DNA of 64,000 nt from Hyparrhenia diplandra (lineage: Eukaryota; Streptophyta; Magnoliopsida; Poales; Poaceae): NCBI GenBank assembly GCA_015847255.1, contig JADLZK010012664.1, forward strand, positions 101,812 through 165,811. Reading direction: 5' to 3'. Below are positions 31,778-44,146 of the stretch, one piece after another. A program made the translations under genes and the position numbers. Each line of letters opens with the position of its first letter. Positions within the stretch are counted from its first letter, which is position 1. The notes under the pieces were generated by a model, which was not told the DNA's origin, searched no databases, and worked only from the letters and a program-made list of their open reading frames with translations.

Positions 31778-32600
31778 ATGGAAAACCTTCCGCGTGACAT
31801 GCTTGCGGTGCGATTCGTGTCGCCAAGGTCTCGGCGGATCCCATGGAGGACCTCCACAATGCGGGACACCTGTTCGGATATGAAAGCGGCGCGGCGGCGA
31901 CCTGGTGGGGCGGAGCATCCGGCCTGGAGCCGGATGTTTACGTACCGCCCGGCCGCGGTTGGTATCGCTTCGAGTATCACAAGAGTCTTGTCCAAGCTTC
32001 GCCGCCGTCGGCAACCCCGAGGCGTGCTTCAGGGCGGCATGTATGCGTCTTCGTCGAAAAGGCGGCACCGAATCCACGCCCGCGGCTTTCCGATCTTTGC
32101 GGCGCCGCCCAGCGTCGGGCATGAAACCGCCAAGTATGCTCTTGCTCTTGTGCTCTCTGGGGCAAACACGGTGCAGCGGGGGCGGCGACTATGCGGCGGG
32201 CGGGTGTTGAGGGAGATCGGCGACCACCCGGCGGCGGCTGGGACGTGGAAGAACATCAATTGTACTCGGCCCGCCGGCGGGCATGGGATTTTAGGCTGTT
32301 CTACTTAGCGGCGCATTTGATACAAGAGTTGCCTACAACCCGCCTTATAGCCCAAATGGTGCCTCGCCATGATGGGCATCGGTCGTAGAGCCGAATGGTG
32401 CGGGCATGAAGCCGGATGCACGGAATCGGAGTCGTGGAGCGTTTTCGCGGTGAGGAGTGTAGGATCCGCAACGCGAGTGTCGAGTTCATCGGTCCTCTAT
32501 TCAGGCATTTTGGCGCGTGCGTGTTCAATCTCGATCCATTGATCTTATATATTATGTATAGCTACCTCGATCTAGATGGTGAAAACTTTCGAACAAACTT
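31778..32600 (+). pseudogene. F-box-like gene, decayed copy 2
   Basis: The start ATGGAAAACCTTCC at 31778 gives NLPRDMLAVRFVSPRSRRIP in one frame. A second frame carries MEDLHNAGHLFGYESGAAAT, a third PSVGHETAKYALALVLSGAN (near 32115-32170), and the end reads VVERFRGEECRIRNASVEFI then LFRHFGACVFNL (32440-32530). The order fits the same F-box-like family as copy 1: F-box-like N-terminus, Sel1-like middle and a Cys-containing C-terminal signature. Frames change at least four times. Copies 1 and 2 are in the same direction about 5 kb apart, or about 2 kb without the later MITE and MULE. Host function is lost in both. Confidence 0.6.
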
Positions 32601-33008
32601 AGGGCCAAAGGAATTTTACGGGAGGAAAGGTTCTTGCTCTTTGGTTTCGGGTGAAACAGAGGAAAAAAAAATCCATGAGCTCATACCTCATGGAATTCAA
32701 TTTTTCCTCGCGGGAAGAACAACAATCATGAATGCAGACCTCATGAATTTTTTTCTAGAGGAATCATTCAATGAGCGAGACCTCATGAAACTTTCAGCTT
32801 GAGAGAGGCGCCGCGCGGATGGCGCCGCCTCGATGCGGATGGCGCCGGGCCCTTCCCTCTCCGCCGTCCTCGCCCGACCCGGCCATGCTCCCACCCGCCA
32901 CCACGCCCACGCCACGCCACGGTCGTCGTCGGCGGCGGCTTCCGGCTCGGCCCGTTGCTCGTTGTCGCCCGTAGCGTACCCGATGGCGGGTCAATCTACG
33001 GGCCATCG
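32601..33008. other. Spacer left of element C
   Basis: The AT-rich part holds the word ACCTCATG three times (32672, 32738, 32781), without clear function. From 32803 the DNA is very GC-rich and contains GCGGATGGCGCCG twice (32814, 32834). No gene is supported. Confidence 0.45.
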
Positions 33009-36000
33009 TGATGAGCCGACCAATATATAAGAAATCAAGTATAACGCAATCACCGAAGCAATCGCCGCTGTCTACACTTGAGTCCATATAAACTCGGTAT
33101 TCGAAATCTCCGAAGTGATTTCAAACTCATCAACAATAACAACAGGATCGTTGAGCTTGGTAGTAAAATCCGCAGGTATCTCAAACCAAATTCGATATAT
33201 TAAACATCGAGTGCGAGTATAATTTATTACAAACTAAGGTTCAAGTGCGAGCGATGTTTTGCGAAAACCAAATAGTCTTTTAACGAAAACAAATATAAGA
33301 TAGTGCGGTAGATAGTCATCCTGTAGCGGCATGAGACGAGGGGATATAGATTTCTTGCCACGGCCTTACTCTTCATCAACGAGAAAAGCAGACAAGTCTT
33401 ACAATAACCATGGTAAACATGCTCACCGCAACAACGGGAATAAAACCACGAGTACAAAATACTCGGCTAGACTTACCGTCCCAAATTAAAATAAAGACTC
33501 CAAGGATCATGCTAGGCTTTATCGGGGGTTTAGGTGACTCACATTAATTTTCGCAAATAAAGGTTGTTTAGTGAGCCTATGCATGCTACTTGTATACTTT
33601 TCCAAGTTAACAGGTACTTACTTAATTATATAACATAGATCTGTATAGTCAAGATTAATCATTGCTCGAGTAGAATAAATAACAGCATAAGTAACTTGAT
33701 GAGGAGTTATAGCGGCTGCAACATGATAATAACATATATTGTAGTAATTAAGACTACATTGCCGTGGAAGCATCCGGGTTCTCACTAACCGGGAGAGATG
33801 GCGATTCGAATCGATTTGCAAACCAATTTGGCGAATACCGACACAAACTAGGTCTACTTTGCAAAATGCGGACCCAATCACTCCCGGGGCGTTACGGGAT
33901 GTAAAGTCTCGGTCTTACCCGGCTACCCCCTCCTTCTCGAGCACCCAAGTGGCGTAAAGCGAGTACACGACCCCTGCGTGCGCATCTTCTTGTGCCCGAT
34001 TAACCACACCAACCATCACCAAAGGAGGGCGATAAAGCGAGCATGGCGGCCCCTAACATTCCCACGAGCCGTGGCTCGCGACCCGGCGGAGCCTACTAAA
34101 TGCCGTGTACGTTCAACTTCCGACCACAACCCGCAAAAAGTAAGTCCTTAATTGATCGGGTGGAAAGACCACAATATCCACCCAATCTCACATGTTTTTT
34201 TAATTTTTATCGGGTTCTCAACGGCGACTTGACAATCACCCATGTGATTGTTCACAACATAACCTCAAGTGACCGGAATCAGCGTCTCTTGCAAACATGG
34301 TGCTTGAGCATTAACCTAGACCTCTCGTAGGATGGACAACTTTCGGCAAGGATCATAATGCATCAACGTTTTCAACCATTTCCTATACTTAATGCATGAA
34401 ACATATAAAAGACTCAAGTCAAATTAATTGGAAGAATTAGGAAAGGGCAGAATGCTCGGGGCTTGCCTCGCGAAGGCGTTGCGGAACATGCTCCGGACAC
34501 TCGGTCGGCTCGTCGGTCGACCCTTCGTCTCACAGGACTCCTCCGGACTGCACTCCCATTTGGAACAGCTCCACGGCTCCTCGATCGGCTCCTCGAGAAC
34601 CTCCCCGATCTGAGATGATGCATATGATGGAGAAAAGATATAATTACTATAACATGAATATCAACTTGCAATGAGTAACAATATGTATGATGGATGGATG
34701 CTTCATGATGCAAGCTATTAGTAAGTGCATATCTCTTCTACAGAAACATAACTTAATCTACACAAGAAACACTAACAAGCTACATCAAGCAACACCTTAT
34801 CTCTCTTCGACAAGAAATGGCAGCTAGACATCTTTGTCACTAAAAGCGATCACACAGGGGAGTTCTACAACTCCAAATTCAGTGAACTAGGACTCTATGG
34901 AAAGCTAACAAAATTTCCTACAAAACATTCCACATTGTCCAGAGCTGAATCTGAACCTATCAGCCTCGAAATTGGGAAAAACAGAGGCTCTGTTTTCAGC
35001 CCAAACATCACATACAACCTCCATAACTCACAAACTATTCATGCAAATTATCTCAAACTTAACCAGCAAGTAAATCAAGTAATTATCTACCAAATAAACC
35101 TACTGGACATTTCAAAAGATAATTTCAAGCACATGAAATGACATACCCTAGCAAACACTACACTTGCACCCTATAATTAAATAAAATGCTAGAACAAGAA
35201 AATGTCAAAACTACAAAGCTGATCAAACCAAGCTTACTAACAAATCATAAACATACTAGGAACACATAATAAAAATACTAATACACATCATCTTCATATA
35301 AACATATATTTCTAGCCTATTTTCCATGCACCATAAATATAATAAATATACAACTACTCAGAAAATTCTACAAAAATTACCAGAGCATCTTCTTTGGAAT
35401 ATAACAGCTACCATAAAAATCTCATGGCAAGATCATGCTCATACAGTCCTACACAAAAATGACAAGTTTACACTAAACCTGGGCATGAAAATACTTTGTA
35501 CTATGAAAAGTGTCGGACAACAGATTTCTGAGTATGAAAGGCTTCTAAAACCTATCAAACACAAACACACCAAGTTTCACACTCAAAACCCTAATATTCA
35601 TTTTTCTATGAATTTCTAAAGATCACATAGCAAAAAAGCACATAAATAGAAAATCACATTTCTTCTACAGAACATACCATGCATGATATTTTTCCTAGAC
35701 TCTACTCACAAAAACAAGCACTTTTCATACAAAAGCATATTTTTATCTTGTACCAATTAAAAGATATGATTTTCTCCAATTTCCATGCATTTCTAGCCAT
35801 AAATAAAACTCTATATAAAAGTTACCAGAAAATAGGATTTCATAATTTTTATACTGTAGCCTATCTTCTAACAAACATGGCAAAATTTGTTTCACTCAAA
35901 ATGGACTCAAAATGACCAAGATATGAATTTCTAAAGCTTTTCAACAAAGCTGGAAAAATAGAAAAAAAAAAAAGAAAAGGAAAATCGGCGGGGCCCGCGT

Positions 36001-37537
36001 GTCGGCGACGAACGGAAGCAAAGCACGGTGGCGCGGCGGCGGATCGGCGGCGGAATTTCGCCGGCGATGACCAAAGCTGGGCAACCCGGCTAACCTAAAG
36101 CGCGCATCTACGCGGCGGGAGGTCGCGATGGTGCCCTTGGTTTTGCGCTAAAACCTTGAACGATGGCGGCGGCGGCGGCGGCTCGCTGGGCGGGCAGCGG
36201 GCGTCGGCGCTCCGGCCGTTCTCGGCGATTGATGGCACACGGGTGGCCGTTCTCTACTCTCCCTAGGCTCAACGGCGACATGCAAGCAACCTATAAGCTT
36301 AACGGCAGCGGCGGCGGCGAACGACGGACTCAGCGGCGGCGCTCCGCAGGCGGCTCGTCGGCGGCGGCGGCGTCCCGGCGGTACGGCGGCGAATCTCACT
36401 CAACCATCTAGCTCGAGAGCTCAAGCAACCCTAGGCGATCCTTAAACATGAAAAAGCGCGGCCAAAAGCTTCGATCCATGAGCTCCAGCGGCGGTTTGCC
36501 CCGGCGGCCATGGCGGGCTCGCCGCCCGGCGGGCGCCAGCGGGGATGTGGAAATGGGGGCTCTACCTCGACCTTTACCTCGATTCGTTGCGGATTGGAGT
36601 AGAGGATGAAGTAAGCGGAGCTAGGGACGTGGTTTGGGGCGATTTGGTGCGCGGCGGCGACGAACCACGGCGGCGGGCTCGCGGTTCTGGCGGCAATGGC
36701 GGCGGCGTTTTTCGCGTTCGCTCCCTGGCGGCGGTGGGGCGAGCTAGGGTTAGGGCGCGGCGGCGTGCGTCCCTATTTATGCGGCGCCGCGACCGGTAAC
36801 GGCCCATCCGGGCCGTGCGTCGGCGTCGTGCGCGCGCGTCACGTCGGCGGCGGTGTCGGCCGGCGGCTGCCGATAGGTCCCCCCTACGTTTTTCTGAACC
36901 AGCGACTGTTTTTTGGCCTGTGCCTCGAGATCCGTGCAGAATTTGGAAAAAGTCAAAACATCAACTTTGTAGAGAATTTCATAAGCTACAAAACACTCAA
37001 TATGAACTTTTTTCTAAATCGGCCTAGATTTGAAACTAAAAATTAAAAACAGCAAGGTCAAACTTAACTAGTCAAAACAGAGTTTGAATTTGACTCAAAT
37101 TTGACCCAAACTGTTGGGCACTATTTGAACCCTTTCCAAACCTTTTCACAAGAAACTTATAAAAGATCATTTGCTCCACATAAAAAGTACTTCATTTCAT
37201 CTATAGAAACTTTTTGCTAAACACACTTCTATCAAGCACTTTTGAAATGAGTTTCAAAATGGGTCAAAGAGGTTTGACACTCTAGGGCTATTTTATAAAA
37301 ATTTTCTAAATTGAAACACAAGCTCAAACATGGTCCTAAATTATGTCAAAAATATATCTAGGCACAATCTAGGTCCAAAACATCATTATAGCAAAGATCC
37401 CATAGTAGCTAGATCAAACAAGCATGAAATGAGAGCAACTCAATTTGAATGCTATTATCACTTGCTCATGCATGAAATGATGATGATGCTATGCAAATGA
37501 TCATGCTTTCAAGATGCTTAACACCTAGGGTGTTACA
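33009..37537 (-). repeat. 3' LTR of element C
   Basis: Starts on the minus strand at 37537 with TGTAACACCCTAGGTG and ends near 33009 with GGTCGGCTCATCA, where the internal copy (44147) has GGCTCTCACA. A TATA-like CATAAATAGGG (minus strand, about 36774-36784) precedes a GC-rich kilobase rich in CCG repeats (36000-36780). The remainder is AT-rich. Confidence 0.9.
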
Positions 37538-37574
37538 AATCTTTCCCCCTAAAAAGAATCTCGTCCCGAGATTC
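37538..37574 (-). other. Polypurine tract and hairpin of element C
   Basis: The minus strand next to the LTR reads TTTTTAGGGGGAAAGATTTG, a purine-rich primer for plus-strand synthesis. The hairpin GAATCTCGTCCCGAGATTC at 37556-37574 is identical to that of element B. Confidence 0.85.
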
Positions 37575-38288
37575 GGGGAAACTAACCATTCTTTATAAAG
37601 CGTGGGTAATTCCTCGGAAGATACTCATCCGTCTCCCATGTTGCATCATTTTCTCCATGATTTCCCCAAAGGATCTTGTCTTTGCTTAACTACCTTGCCC
37701 CCTGGTGGCTCTCTCTTTGGTGTCTAGTATCCTTCTTTGGACTCTCATAATAGGTCAGATCTGGGCTAATTTCAACACTCCGGGTTGAAACTCGTTCCTC
37801 TGGAACTCTCAAACACTTCTTCAGTTGTGACACATGAAACACATCAAAAATTCTTCCCATCTCCTGGGGTAATTGTAACTGATACGCTACCTCTCCCTTA
37901 GTGGCTAAAATCTTGTAGGGGCCTACGAACCTAGGCGCTAACTTTCTTTTCACTCCAAAGCGGTTGTACTCGTTTCATTGGTGACACCTTCAAGTAAACA
38001 TAGTCACCAACACTGAATCTAATGGGCTTCCCTACGCTTATCGGCATAATTCTTTACGTCGGTCTTGGCGGCTTTCATGTTTTGCTTTATGATTCTCACC
38101 TTACGCTCAGCTTCATCTATCAATTCAATGCCATAGTAGGGTCGCTCTCCTGTTTCAATCAATTCGGAGGTGTCCTACACTTTCTTCCATACAAAGCCTC
38201 AAAAGGTGCCATCCGAATACTAGCTTGATAAGCTGTTATTATATGAGAACTCGCATAAGGCAACCATTTGTCCCAAGAACCTTTTTAT
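37575..38288 (-). pseudogene. Element C integrase C-terminus and chromodomain
   Basis: The open part (37690-37953) reads RKLAPRFVGPYKILATKGEV, then VFHVSQLKKCLRVPEE, the GPY/F module typical of Ty3/gypsy integrases. Beyond it, frame-shifted pieces give a chromodomain-like ending (ATWE-like HGRRMSIF and LPTLYKEW across frames, about 37600-37680). Chromodomains direct chromovirus integration to heterochromatin, for example by binding methylated histone H3. The module is broken here by at least two shifts. Confidence 0.75.
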
Positions 38289-39100
38289 TTACGACAACAC
38301 ACACGCCCTCAACATATCTTCTAGTATTTGGTTTACTCTTTCAGTTTGGCCTGTGGTTTGTGGGTGATAAGCTGAACTACGAAGTAGTTTGGTTCCTAAG
38401 GCTTCCTGTAGGCTCTCCCAAAATCGATTGGTCCAACTAGATCCACGATCCGACACTATCGATTTGGGTACTCGTGCAAACAAAGTACATGGGCAATGTA
38501 TAGCTCTAGCGTATTGGTGAGGTTCATAGTGTATATTAATCGGAATGAAATGAGCCACTTTGGTCAAGCGATCCACAATCACCCAAATTGAATCAAATCC
38601 CTTCTGTGTTTGTGGTAACCCAACAATCAAGTCCATTGTGATCTCATCCCATTTCCAAGCAGGAATTGGCAATGGTTGCAACAACCCTACAGTCTTCATA
38701 TGAATGGCTTTAACTCTGCAGCAATTGTCACATCGAGCCACATGGGCAGCAATTTCCTTTCTCATTTTGGTCCACCAAAATCTGGTTCTCAAATCGATAC
38801 ATCTTGTTACTACAGGGGTGAATTGTTATCTTTGACGAGTGAGCCTCTGTTAGAATCTGATCTCTCAACTCTCGATCCTTTGGCACGACAAGGCGATCAT
38901 CATACCAAAGAATTCCACTCTCATCAACTTGGAAATGATCACTAGGCTCTTTCTCTATCTTCCTCTTGATATGGGCAATCCCTTTATCTACTTTCTGGCC
39001 CTCAACAATTCTGCTTTCCAACTCATTCTGTATCTGAATATTGCATAGGATAGCCGGATGCATAGGAGGAAAAGCCTCTCCATAGATTCGACTTGTCCCA
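38289..39100 (-). pseudogene. Element C integrase core, catalytic triad readable
   Basis: Integrase joins the cDNA ends to host DNA. Within 38289-38792 the frame is open for 167 residues. CDNCCRVK (residues 21-28) closes the zinc-binding part, whose first half lies in the neighbouring frame (38728-39100, QILTEAHSSK near the histidines). The catalytic residues are D54 (ITMDLIVGLP), D115 (VSDRGSSW) and E151 (TGQTERVNQ), with exactly 35 residues between the second and third, as the D,D-35-E rule requires. The frame stops after LRACVLS, and a shift separates it from the GPY/F module. Best-preserved coding piece of the element. Confidence 0.92.
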
Positions 39101-39670
39101 ACAAACAATGTGATTTCTGCTCAAAGCATCCGCGACAACATTGGCTTTGCCGGGATGATAGTGCAACTCAATATTATAATCCTTTATTAGCTCTAACCAC
39201 CTTCTCTGTCTCATATTCAACTCCTCTTGTGTGAAAATATACTTCAAACTCTTGTGGTCAGTGTAGACATGACATACATTACCGAGTAAGTAATGTCGCC
39301 GGATCTTCAATGCATGTACCACGGCGGCAAGTTCTAAGTCATGGGTTGGATAATTAACCTCATGCTTCCTTAGGCGGCGTGATGCATACGCAATAACTCT
39401 GCCTTCTGCATGAGTACGCATCCCAATCCTATACCACATGCGTCACAATACACATCAAAGGGTTTCGAATGTCGGGTTGTGCGACACTTTGGAGCCGTAG
39501 TCAACAACGTTCGCAAAGTAAATGCTTATTTGCCCGCACTCGGTGTCCACACAAATTTCTTATCCTTCTACAACAATCGGGTCATAGGTTTAGCTATTTT
39601 GGAGAAATCGGTATGAACCTACGATAATATCCCGCTAACCCTAGAAAACTTGGATCTCGAAGCTGGCGGT
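39023..39670 (-). pseudogene. Element C RNase H
   Basis: An open frame of 138 residues includes VIAYASRRLRKHEVNYPTHD, LELAAVVHAL (active-site Glu), VYTDHKSLKYIF (active-site Asp) and VVADALSRN (last Asp). The first aspartate region upstream, toward 39670, is frame-shifted. RNase H degrades the RNA strand during reverse transcription. The frame runs a short way past DALSRN into the linker before the integrase zinc finger. Confidence 0.88.
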
Positions 39671-40350
39671 GCTTTTCAATCCAACACCTCTTGCACCTTA
39701 CTAGGATCTACTAAAATTCCATTCTCGAGATAAGACATGTCTAGGAAATGCACTTCCTTCGACCAAAACTCACACTTACTGAATTTAGCATACAACTTAT
39801 GCTTTCGGAGCCTCTCAAAACTATCCTTAAATGCTCGGCATCTTTGTTCCTCATTTTGAGAATACACCAATATATCATCGATGAATACAACCATGAACTG
39901 ATCGGTTCGGGCATAAACACTTGAATTCATCAAACACATGAAATGTCTTTGGAGCATTCGTTCAAGCCGAAGGACATGACGAGATACTCGTACAAACCAT
40001 ACCGCGTAGAGAATGCGGTCTTGGGTATATCACGGGGTCGATTTTTAATCGATGATACCCGGATCGAAGGTCTATCTTTGAAAACACCTTGGCTCGAGAC
40101 AAGCGATCAAAAAGTATGTCAATGCGGGGTAATGGGTATTTATTCTTCTTTGTTACCGCATTGAGTGGCCTATAATCCACACACATTCTCGGCGTCGATC
40201 TTTCTTTTTCACAAACAAAAATTTGGACATCCCCAAGGTGACGAACTAGGTCTAATGAAACCTTTCTCAAGCAACTCTGAAGCTGTACTTTTAGTTACGC
40301 TAACTCATTGGGTGGCATTCGGTAGGGTCTTGGGGAAATAGGGGCAGTCC
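39671..40350 (-). pseudogene. Element C reverse transcriptase
   Basis: Two open frames make up most of the domain. The N-terminal one (39962-40270) has MCVDYRPLNAVTKKNKYPLP and FSKIDLRSGYHRLKI. The C-terminal one (39676-39957) has MVVFIDDILVYS, with both catalytic aspartates, and FSKCEFW. A frameshift near 39960 joins them. The stretch that should carry the FGLTNAP motif is garbled at the junction. Wording is that of Tekay/Del chromoviruses, distinct from the Athila RT at 3348. Confidence 0.9.
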
Positions 40351-40362
40351 ACGGAATCAACT

Positions 40363-40840
40363 CTATTGCAAACTCAACATCCCTATCGGTGGCAATCGGT
40401 AGGTCTTCGGGAATACATCCGGAAACTCACATACTACAGGTATGTCAGAGATTTTAGACACTTGTAACGCGGCTGAAACACGGTTAAGGTCAATGGCTTT
40501 AGGTAACAAAACCTGGTGTTCAGTCAAATCACGGGGATGCTTCAAGTGTACTACCCTATTCACCGTATCAATGATTACACCCCAACTTTTCATCAGTTCA
40601 TCCGAGGATGACATCCAAACACGGCCGGGTAAAACTATCAACGAGGTTATTATTTCTAAATCACCCATCATGATCTTCACATCATTGACCCTCTGCCTAG
40701 TCAACTGGTCAGCCCCTGCTGAACTAATTCGGTAGCCAAACCCTAAGTCAGTGATTTGTTCCCCATTCCTCTGTGCAAACTCTTGACTCATGAATGAATG
40801 CGATGATCGAATCAAATAAAACAACGGCACTACGATTGTT
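40363..40840 (-). pseudogene. Element C protease with altered active site
   Basis: The 155-residue frame has the body of the retropepsin-like domain (HSFMSQEFAQRN, then SWGVIIDTVNRVVHL, then FPDVFPKTYRLPP leading into RT). Where relatives have the catalytic LFDSG before the Ser-His-Ser-Phe segment, this copy reads PLFYLIRSSHSF, so the catalytic aspartate is lost. LPGRVWMSSSDELM replaces the usual LGMDWL region. Confidence 0.85.
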
Positions 40841-40899
40841 AACTAAACACGTGCCTCATCACGGTCTCTCCTTCGGGAACTTCCTCAACATTGGCAAAG

Positions 40900-41930
40900 T
40901 GTGCCTATCCCACATCTTGCTTGTAGTTCTTCGGGGCTGCGGGCAAGACTTGGAGTAATGCGGGCTTACCACAATTGAAACAATTGTTGTGGTTGAAGGG
41001 CACGGGGCGTGAAACACTCCCACTGTGCAGGCTTTCCTTTTCGAGTAGGTGCAACAAACCTCTGAAAGCGCGGGTTTCCTTGATTCTTCTTACGTGGTGG
41101 GACATAGCGCGAAGGCGCGGCGGTGGGCGGTAGTTCGACGGCGTCCAAAGGAACCCTTGTTCGACTGAGCTTCCCTCAAAGCGGTCTCTTCTTGCCTTTG
41201 GATGCAGCATACAAGGCACTACTCTTCTCTTGGTGAAGGCAATCGGTCACAAACTCCTCGAAAGTGTTTACGGTGGAATTTCCCATGGTTTTTTACGCAT
41301 TTTGAGGCTTAATCCTCTCTTGAAGCTAGCCAACTTTTTCTCTCGGTGTGTCGACCATGTCGGGAGCATACCTAGGCAGATCTGTTGAAAGCTTTGTAGG
41401 TACTCATTCATGGTCTTGTTGTCTGACCGAGCTTAATAAACTCTCCCAATTTCTGCGCGAGCACCGGCGGGTATGTATGTCCTCCGAAAAGGCGCACGTA
41501 AAGCTGGTTCCAAGTGATAGGAACATTGGCGGGTAAAGTAGCACGGTGATTCTTCCACCATATCCTGCGGGTCCCTCCGGCAAGTGCGTTGCAAATTCTG
41601 CCATACGGGTCTCGGGCGGATTCACCAACCGAATTTATCTTCTATCGAGGTCGACCATTCCTCGGCCTCCATAGGTTCATTTGCCCACAGTGAACTTTGG
41701 TGGTTACGTGGCCTTAAAGTTCTTGTATGCACGGAATCCATCACCATCGGCACCACCACGGCCTCCTGCTTTCGGTGTTGCGTGCGATATTTATAACTCT
41801 CCCGGGAATTGATCAAAGAGCGCTCTAGTTCCTTTGGAGGTGGTGGCTGCTGTCGATCTCCCCGGCACCTAATCGAGTTTGCGGCATCACGCACATTTGA
41901 ATCAACAATAACCATCGGATGATGTTGTCC
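40900..41930 (-). pseudogene. gag: Element C gag with CCHC-type zinc knuckle remnant
   Basis: From the probable start near 41915 (MVIVDSNVRDAANSIRCRGD), frames change several times. Recognisable pieces are EPMEAEEWSTSIEDKFGW near 41625-41690, then NKTMNEYLQSFQQICLGM near 41350-41410 (read across frames), then an Arg-rich linker. PFNHNNCFNCGKPALLQVLP at 40930-40990 is the zinc knuckle, with the first two cysteines present and the His and last Cys not aligned. Gag builds the particle and packages RNA. Confidence 0.8.
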
Positions 41931-42238
41931 AAAGCATAGATATTGAATTTAGGTTACGCGGAATTTATTGAGAGAATAAATTCATCCACAATAACGGTAA
42001 CAATAAACTCAATACGGTCTTTCATCAACATCGCGGTTATGTCAACGCAATATGTGTACCAAGATTTCGCAACAAAATGGCAACAAAATGTTGCACCACC
42101 GACATGATCTCGCATTAGATAAAGGGTCACAATTACCGTAAAACCGATCACAAACATGGGGTACGAACTAAATTAAGGTCTCGATTAATACAAATCCATG
42201 TCTCACATGTCTTGATAGTCTCGCGAATAAAAGGGAAA

Positions 42239-43434
42239 TTACATGGTAATAGTGGCACTACACCGCTCGGCTACAAAGGGTGTCTCAACTAGATCAAGGG
42301 CTACGTGGTAGCATCTTTGAAATCTAAACATGGCATCACAGTCATCTACTCGTGGTGCGAGAAGTGGGGTCTCCCTCCTGGTCCTCCTTTGGCGCTCTTC
42401 TTTGCACTCACTATCGAAGGTCCTCGTATGCGCACCCATGGGGTAGTGGTAGGCGTGGTACAAGCGGTAGTACTCCTCTCGCATGTTAGTGTACTCACAC
42501 TCCACGTACTCAAGCCTCTCCTTGATCTCCTTGTGGCGGCCTCGGCCCTCTCTCTTGCCAAGCGAGGCATTCTGAAGATGCATGCTTAAAGATCCATTCG
42601 CCTTCACGCTAGCGCCATTACATTTAGAAGATTCGACCTGTTTCTTCATCTTTGCCAACTCTCCTGTTCTGCGGGGTTTCCTTCCTTGCTCTTGGGTGAC
42701 AAGCGGCATCCTTCTCCTCTATAGCACGCCTCGGCATGCCCACGTAGCCTCTGCGATCTCGGATCAAGCTGGTCTATCTCACCTCTCGACGAACCACAAG
42801 CGCCATAGCTCCCTGTGCCTTATCCTCGCACCAAGCGTCATACGCATCATAGTGAACATAGCACTCATGGCGTCACAAGTGCTATCCCGCTCCTCGTCTC
42901 GTCCCCTCCGTAAAGGGTCCACGCCACCCTGCTCCCAAGCGGTGAAAGGGGGTCGGCCAGGGAAGGCCGGAAGCGGCCGTCCCAACCAACACCTCGGGGT
43001 GGTCCACCATCAAACTCCTCGGACACGGAATGCGGCATTGTCGGTTTGCACGCCTCGGGTGACGATCCGTACTCCGTGATATCCCATCCTACCCATACGG
43101 CCCAGCATGCGCAGGGGCGGGAATCACAAGGTGAATCAGGGTGACTATACGCTCTGCATGTGGGGCTGTCTCCCAAGTGTACATAGGTGCCCTCTGTGTA
43201 GCCAATCTCTTTGGAGTACACGCCCAAAGCTGTGGGCATGCCAAACTTCTTGTCTGCGATCGTGCCACTACCGAAGCGGGGTTGGAGCCATGCGTAGCAA
43301 GATTTAGGAGATAATGTGAGATTGAGAAACAATAGTCCAGTTTTAACCAAATTCGGGCAAGTACTAATTAGGGGAAAAAAGATGGAAAATGCATGAATGT
43401 CATGATGTAAAAATTTTAAACATGATGCATGCAC
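42239..43434 (-). pseudogene. Coding-like leader upstream of gag in element C
   Basis: Between the 5' LTR and gag lies about 1.2 kb of sequence that looks formerly coding. The downstream frame (42239-42709) is 156 residues, rich in Lys, Glu and Arg with helix-forming heptads (KEIKERLEYVECEYTNMREE). The upstream frame (42865-43434) has IADKKFGMPTALGVYSKEIG. The same region occurs in element D (62550-63440) with further frame damage. I do not recognise a family; it is not the retrotransposon gag domain, which follows at 41915. It may be an accessory gene carried in the leader, or a gag extension. Confidence 0.5.
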
Positions 43435-44127
43435 GTTACCTCGTATCTCACGGAATAGGAAAGAGATTTCTCTATTCGTTTTAATGGTGGCAACCTACGA
43501 TCTCTCAAAAAGAAAACAAGGCGTGTCTAGGCGATCTAACGCATTCTTATTTGTTAGTGTACACGCAATTCATTTCAGCCCACAATATATCATGCAATGC
43601 AAGAATTTAAATTGCATATACCGCTTCGTCAAGTCCACCCAACGACATCGCATACCATGCGGAAAAATCACATTTTACACCCGGCACACTGTGTACCCAT
43701 ACACAAGTCTACGGGGGGCACTACGGAACCACGGAGCTCTCAAAATTATTTTATTTCCCCCTAGACCGGCCTATCTCGATCATGCTCTCACAGCTCACAC
43801 CATTACCTTGGGCGTAGAGGCATTGAACAACCATTACCGGGGCGTAGAGGTATTTCGATCCATTCATGACTACTCAAGTGAGTAGCCCGTACCTCTGGCC
43901 GCCACGGCAACCAAGCACAAACAACAAAATATGATGCATTAGCCCAATCCCGATTAGCCAAGCCACTTGACTGTCCTTAATTGGGCATAGAGGGTATGAC
44001 CAAGGCACTACTAAATTTTGCAAATTTTTTTTACTCACACCACTTAAAAGATTTTGTTTCGCAAACTTTTCGCAAAAGATTAGTGGTTCATTTTAATTTA
44101 AATACAAGTTCGGACTTGTAATTACCA

Positions 44128-44146
44128 AACTAAGCTCGATGCCCGG
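44128..44146 (-). other. Degenerate primer binding site of element C
   Basis: Immediately after the LTR end, the minus strand reads CCGGGCATCGAGCTTAG. GCATCGAGC resembles the initiator tRNA-Met site (GTATCAGAGC) of the clade and GGTATCGAGC of element B. Confidence 0.5.

Noticed and set aside
34935..35915. Plus-strand frames shared by both C LTRs (also 46077-47048)
   Set aside because: They are duplicated because the LTR is duplicated; they run antisense to the element, are short, and lack recognisable domains.
36148..36411. Overlapping plus and minus frames in the C LTR
   Set aside because: Composition effect of GCGGCGGC runs; not conserved in the second LTR.
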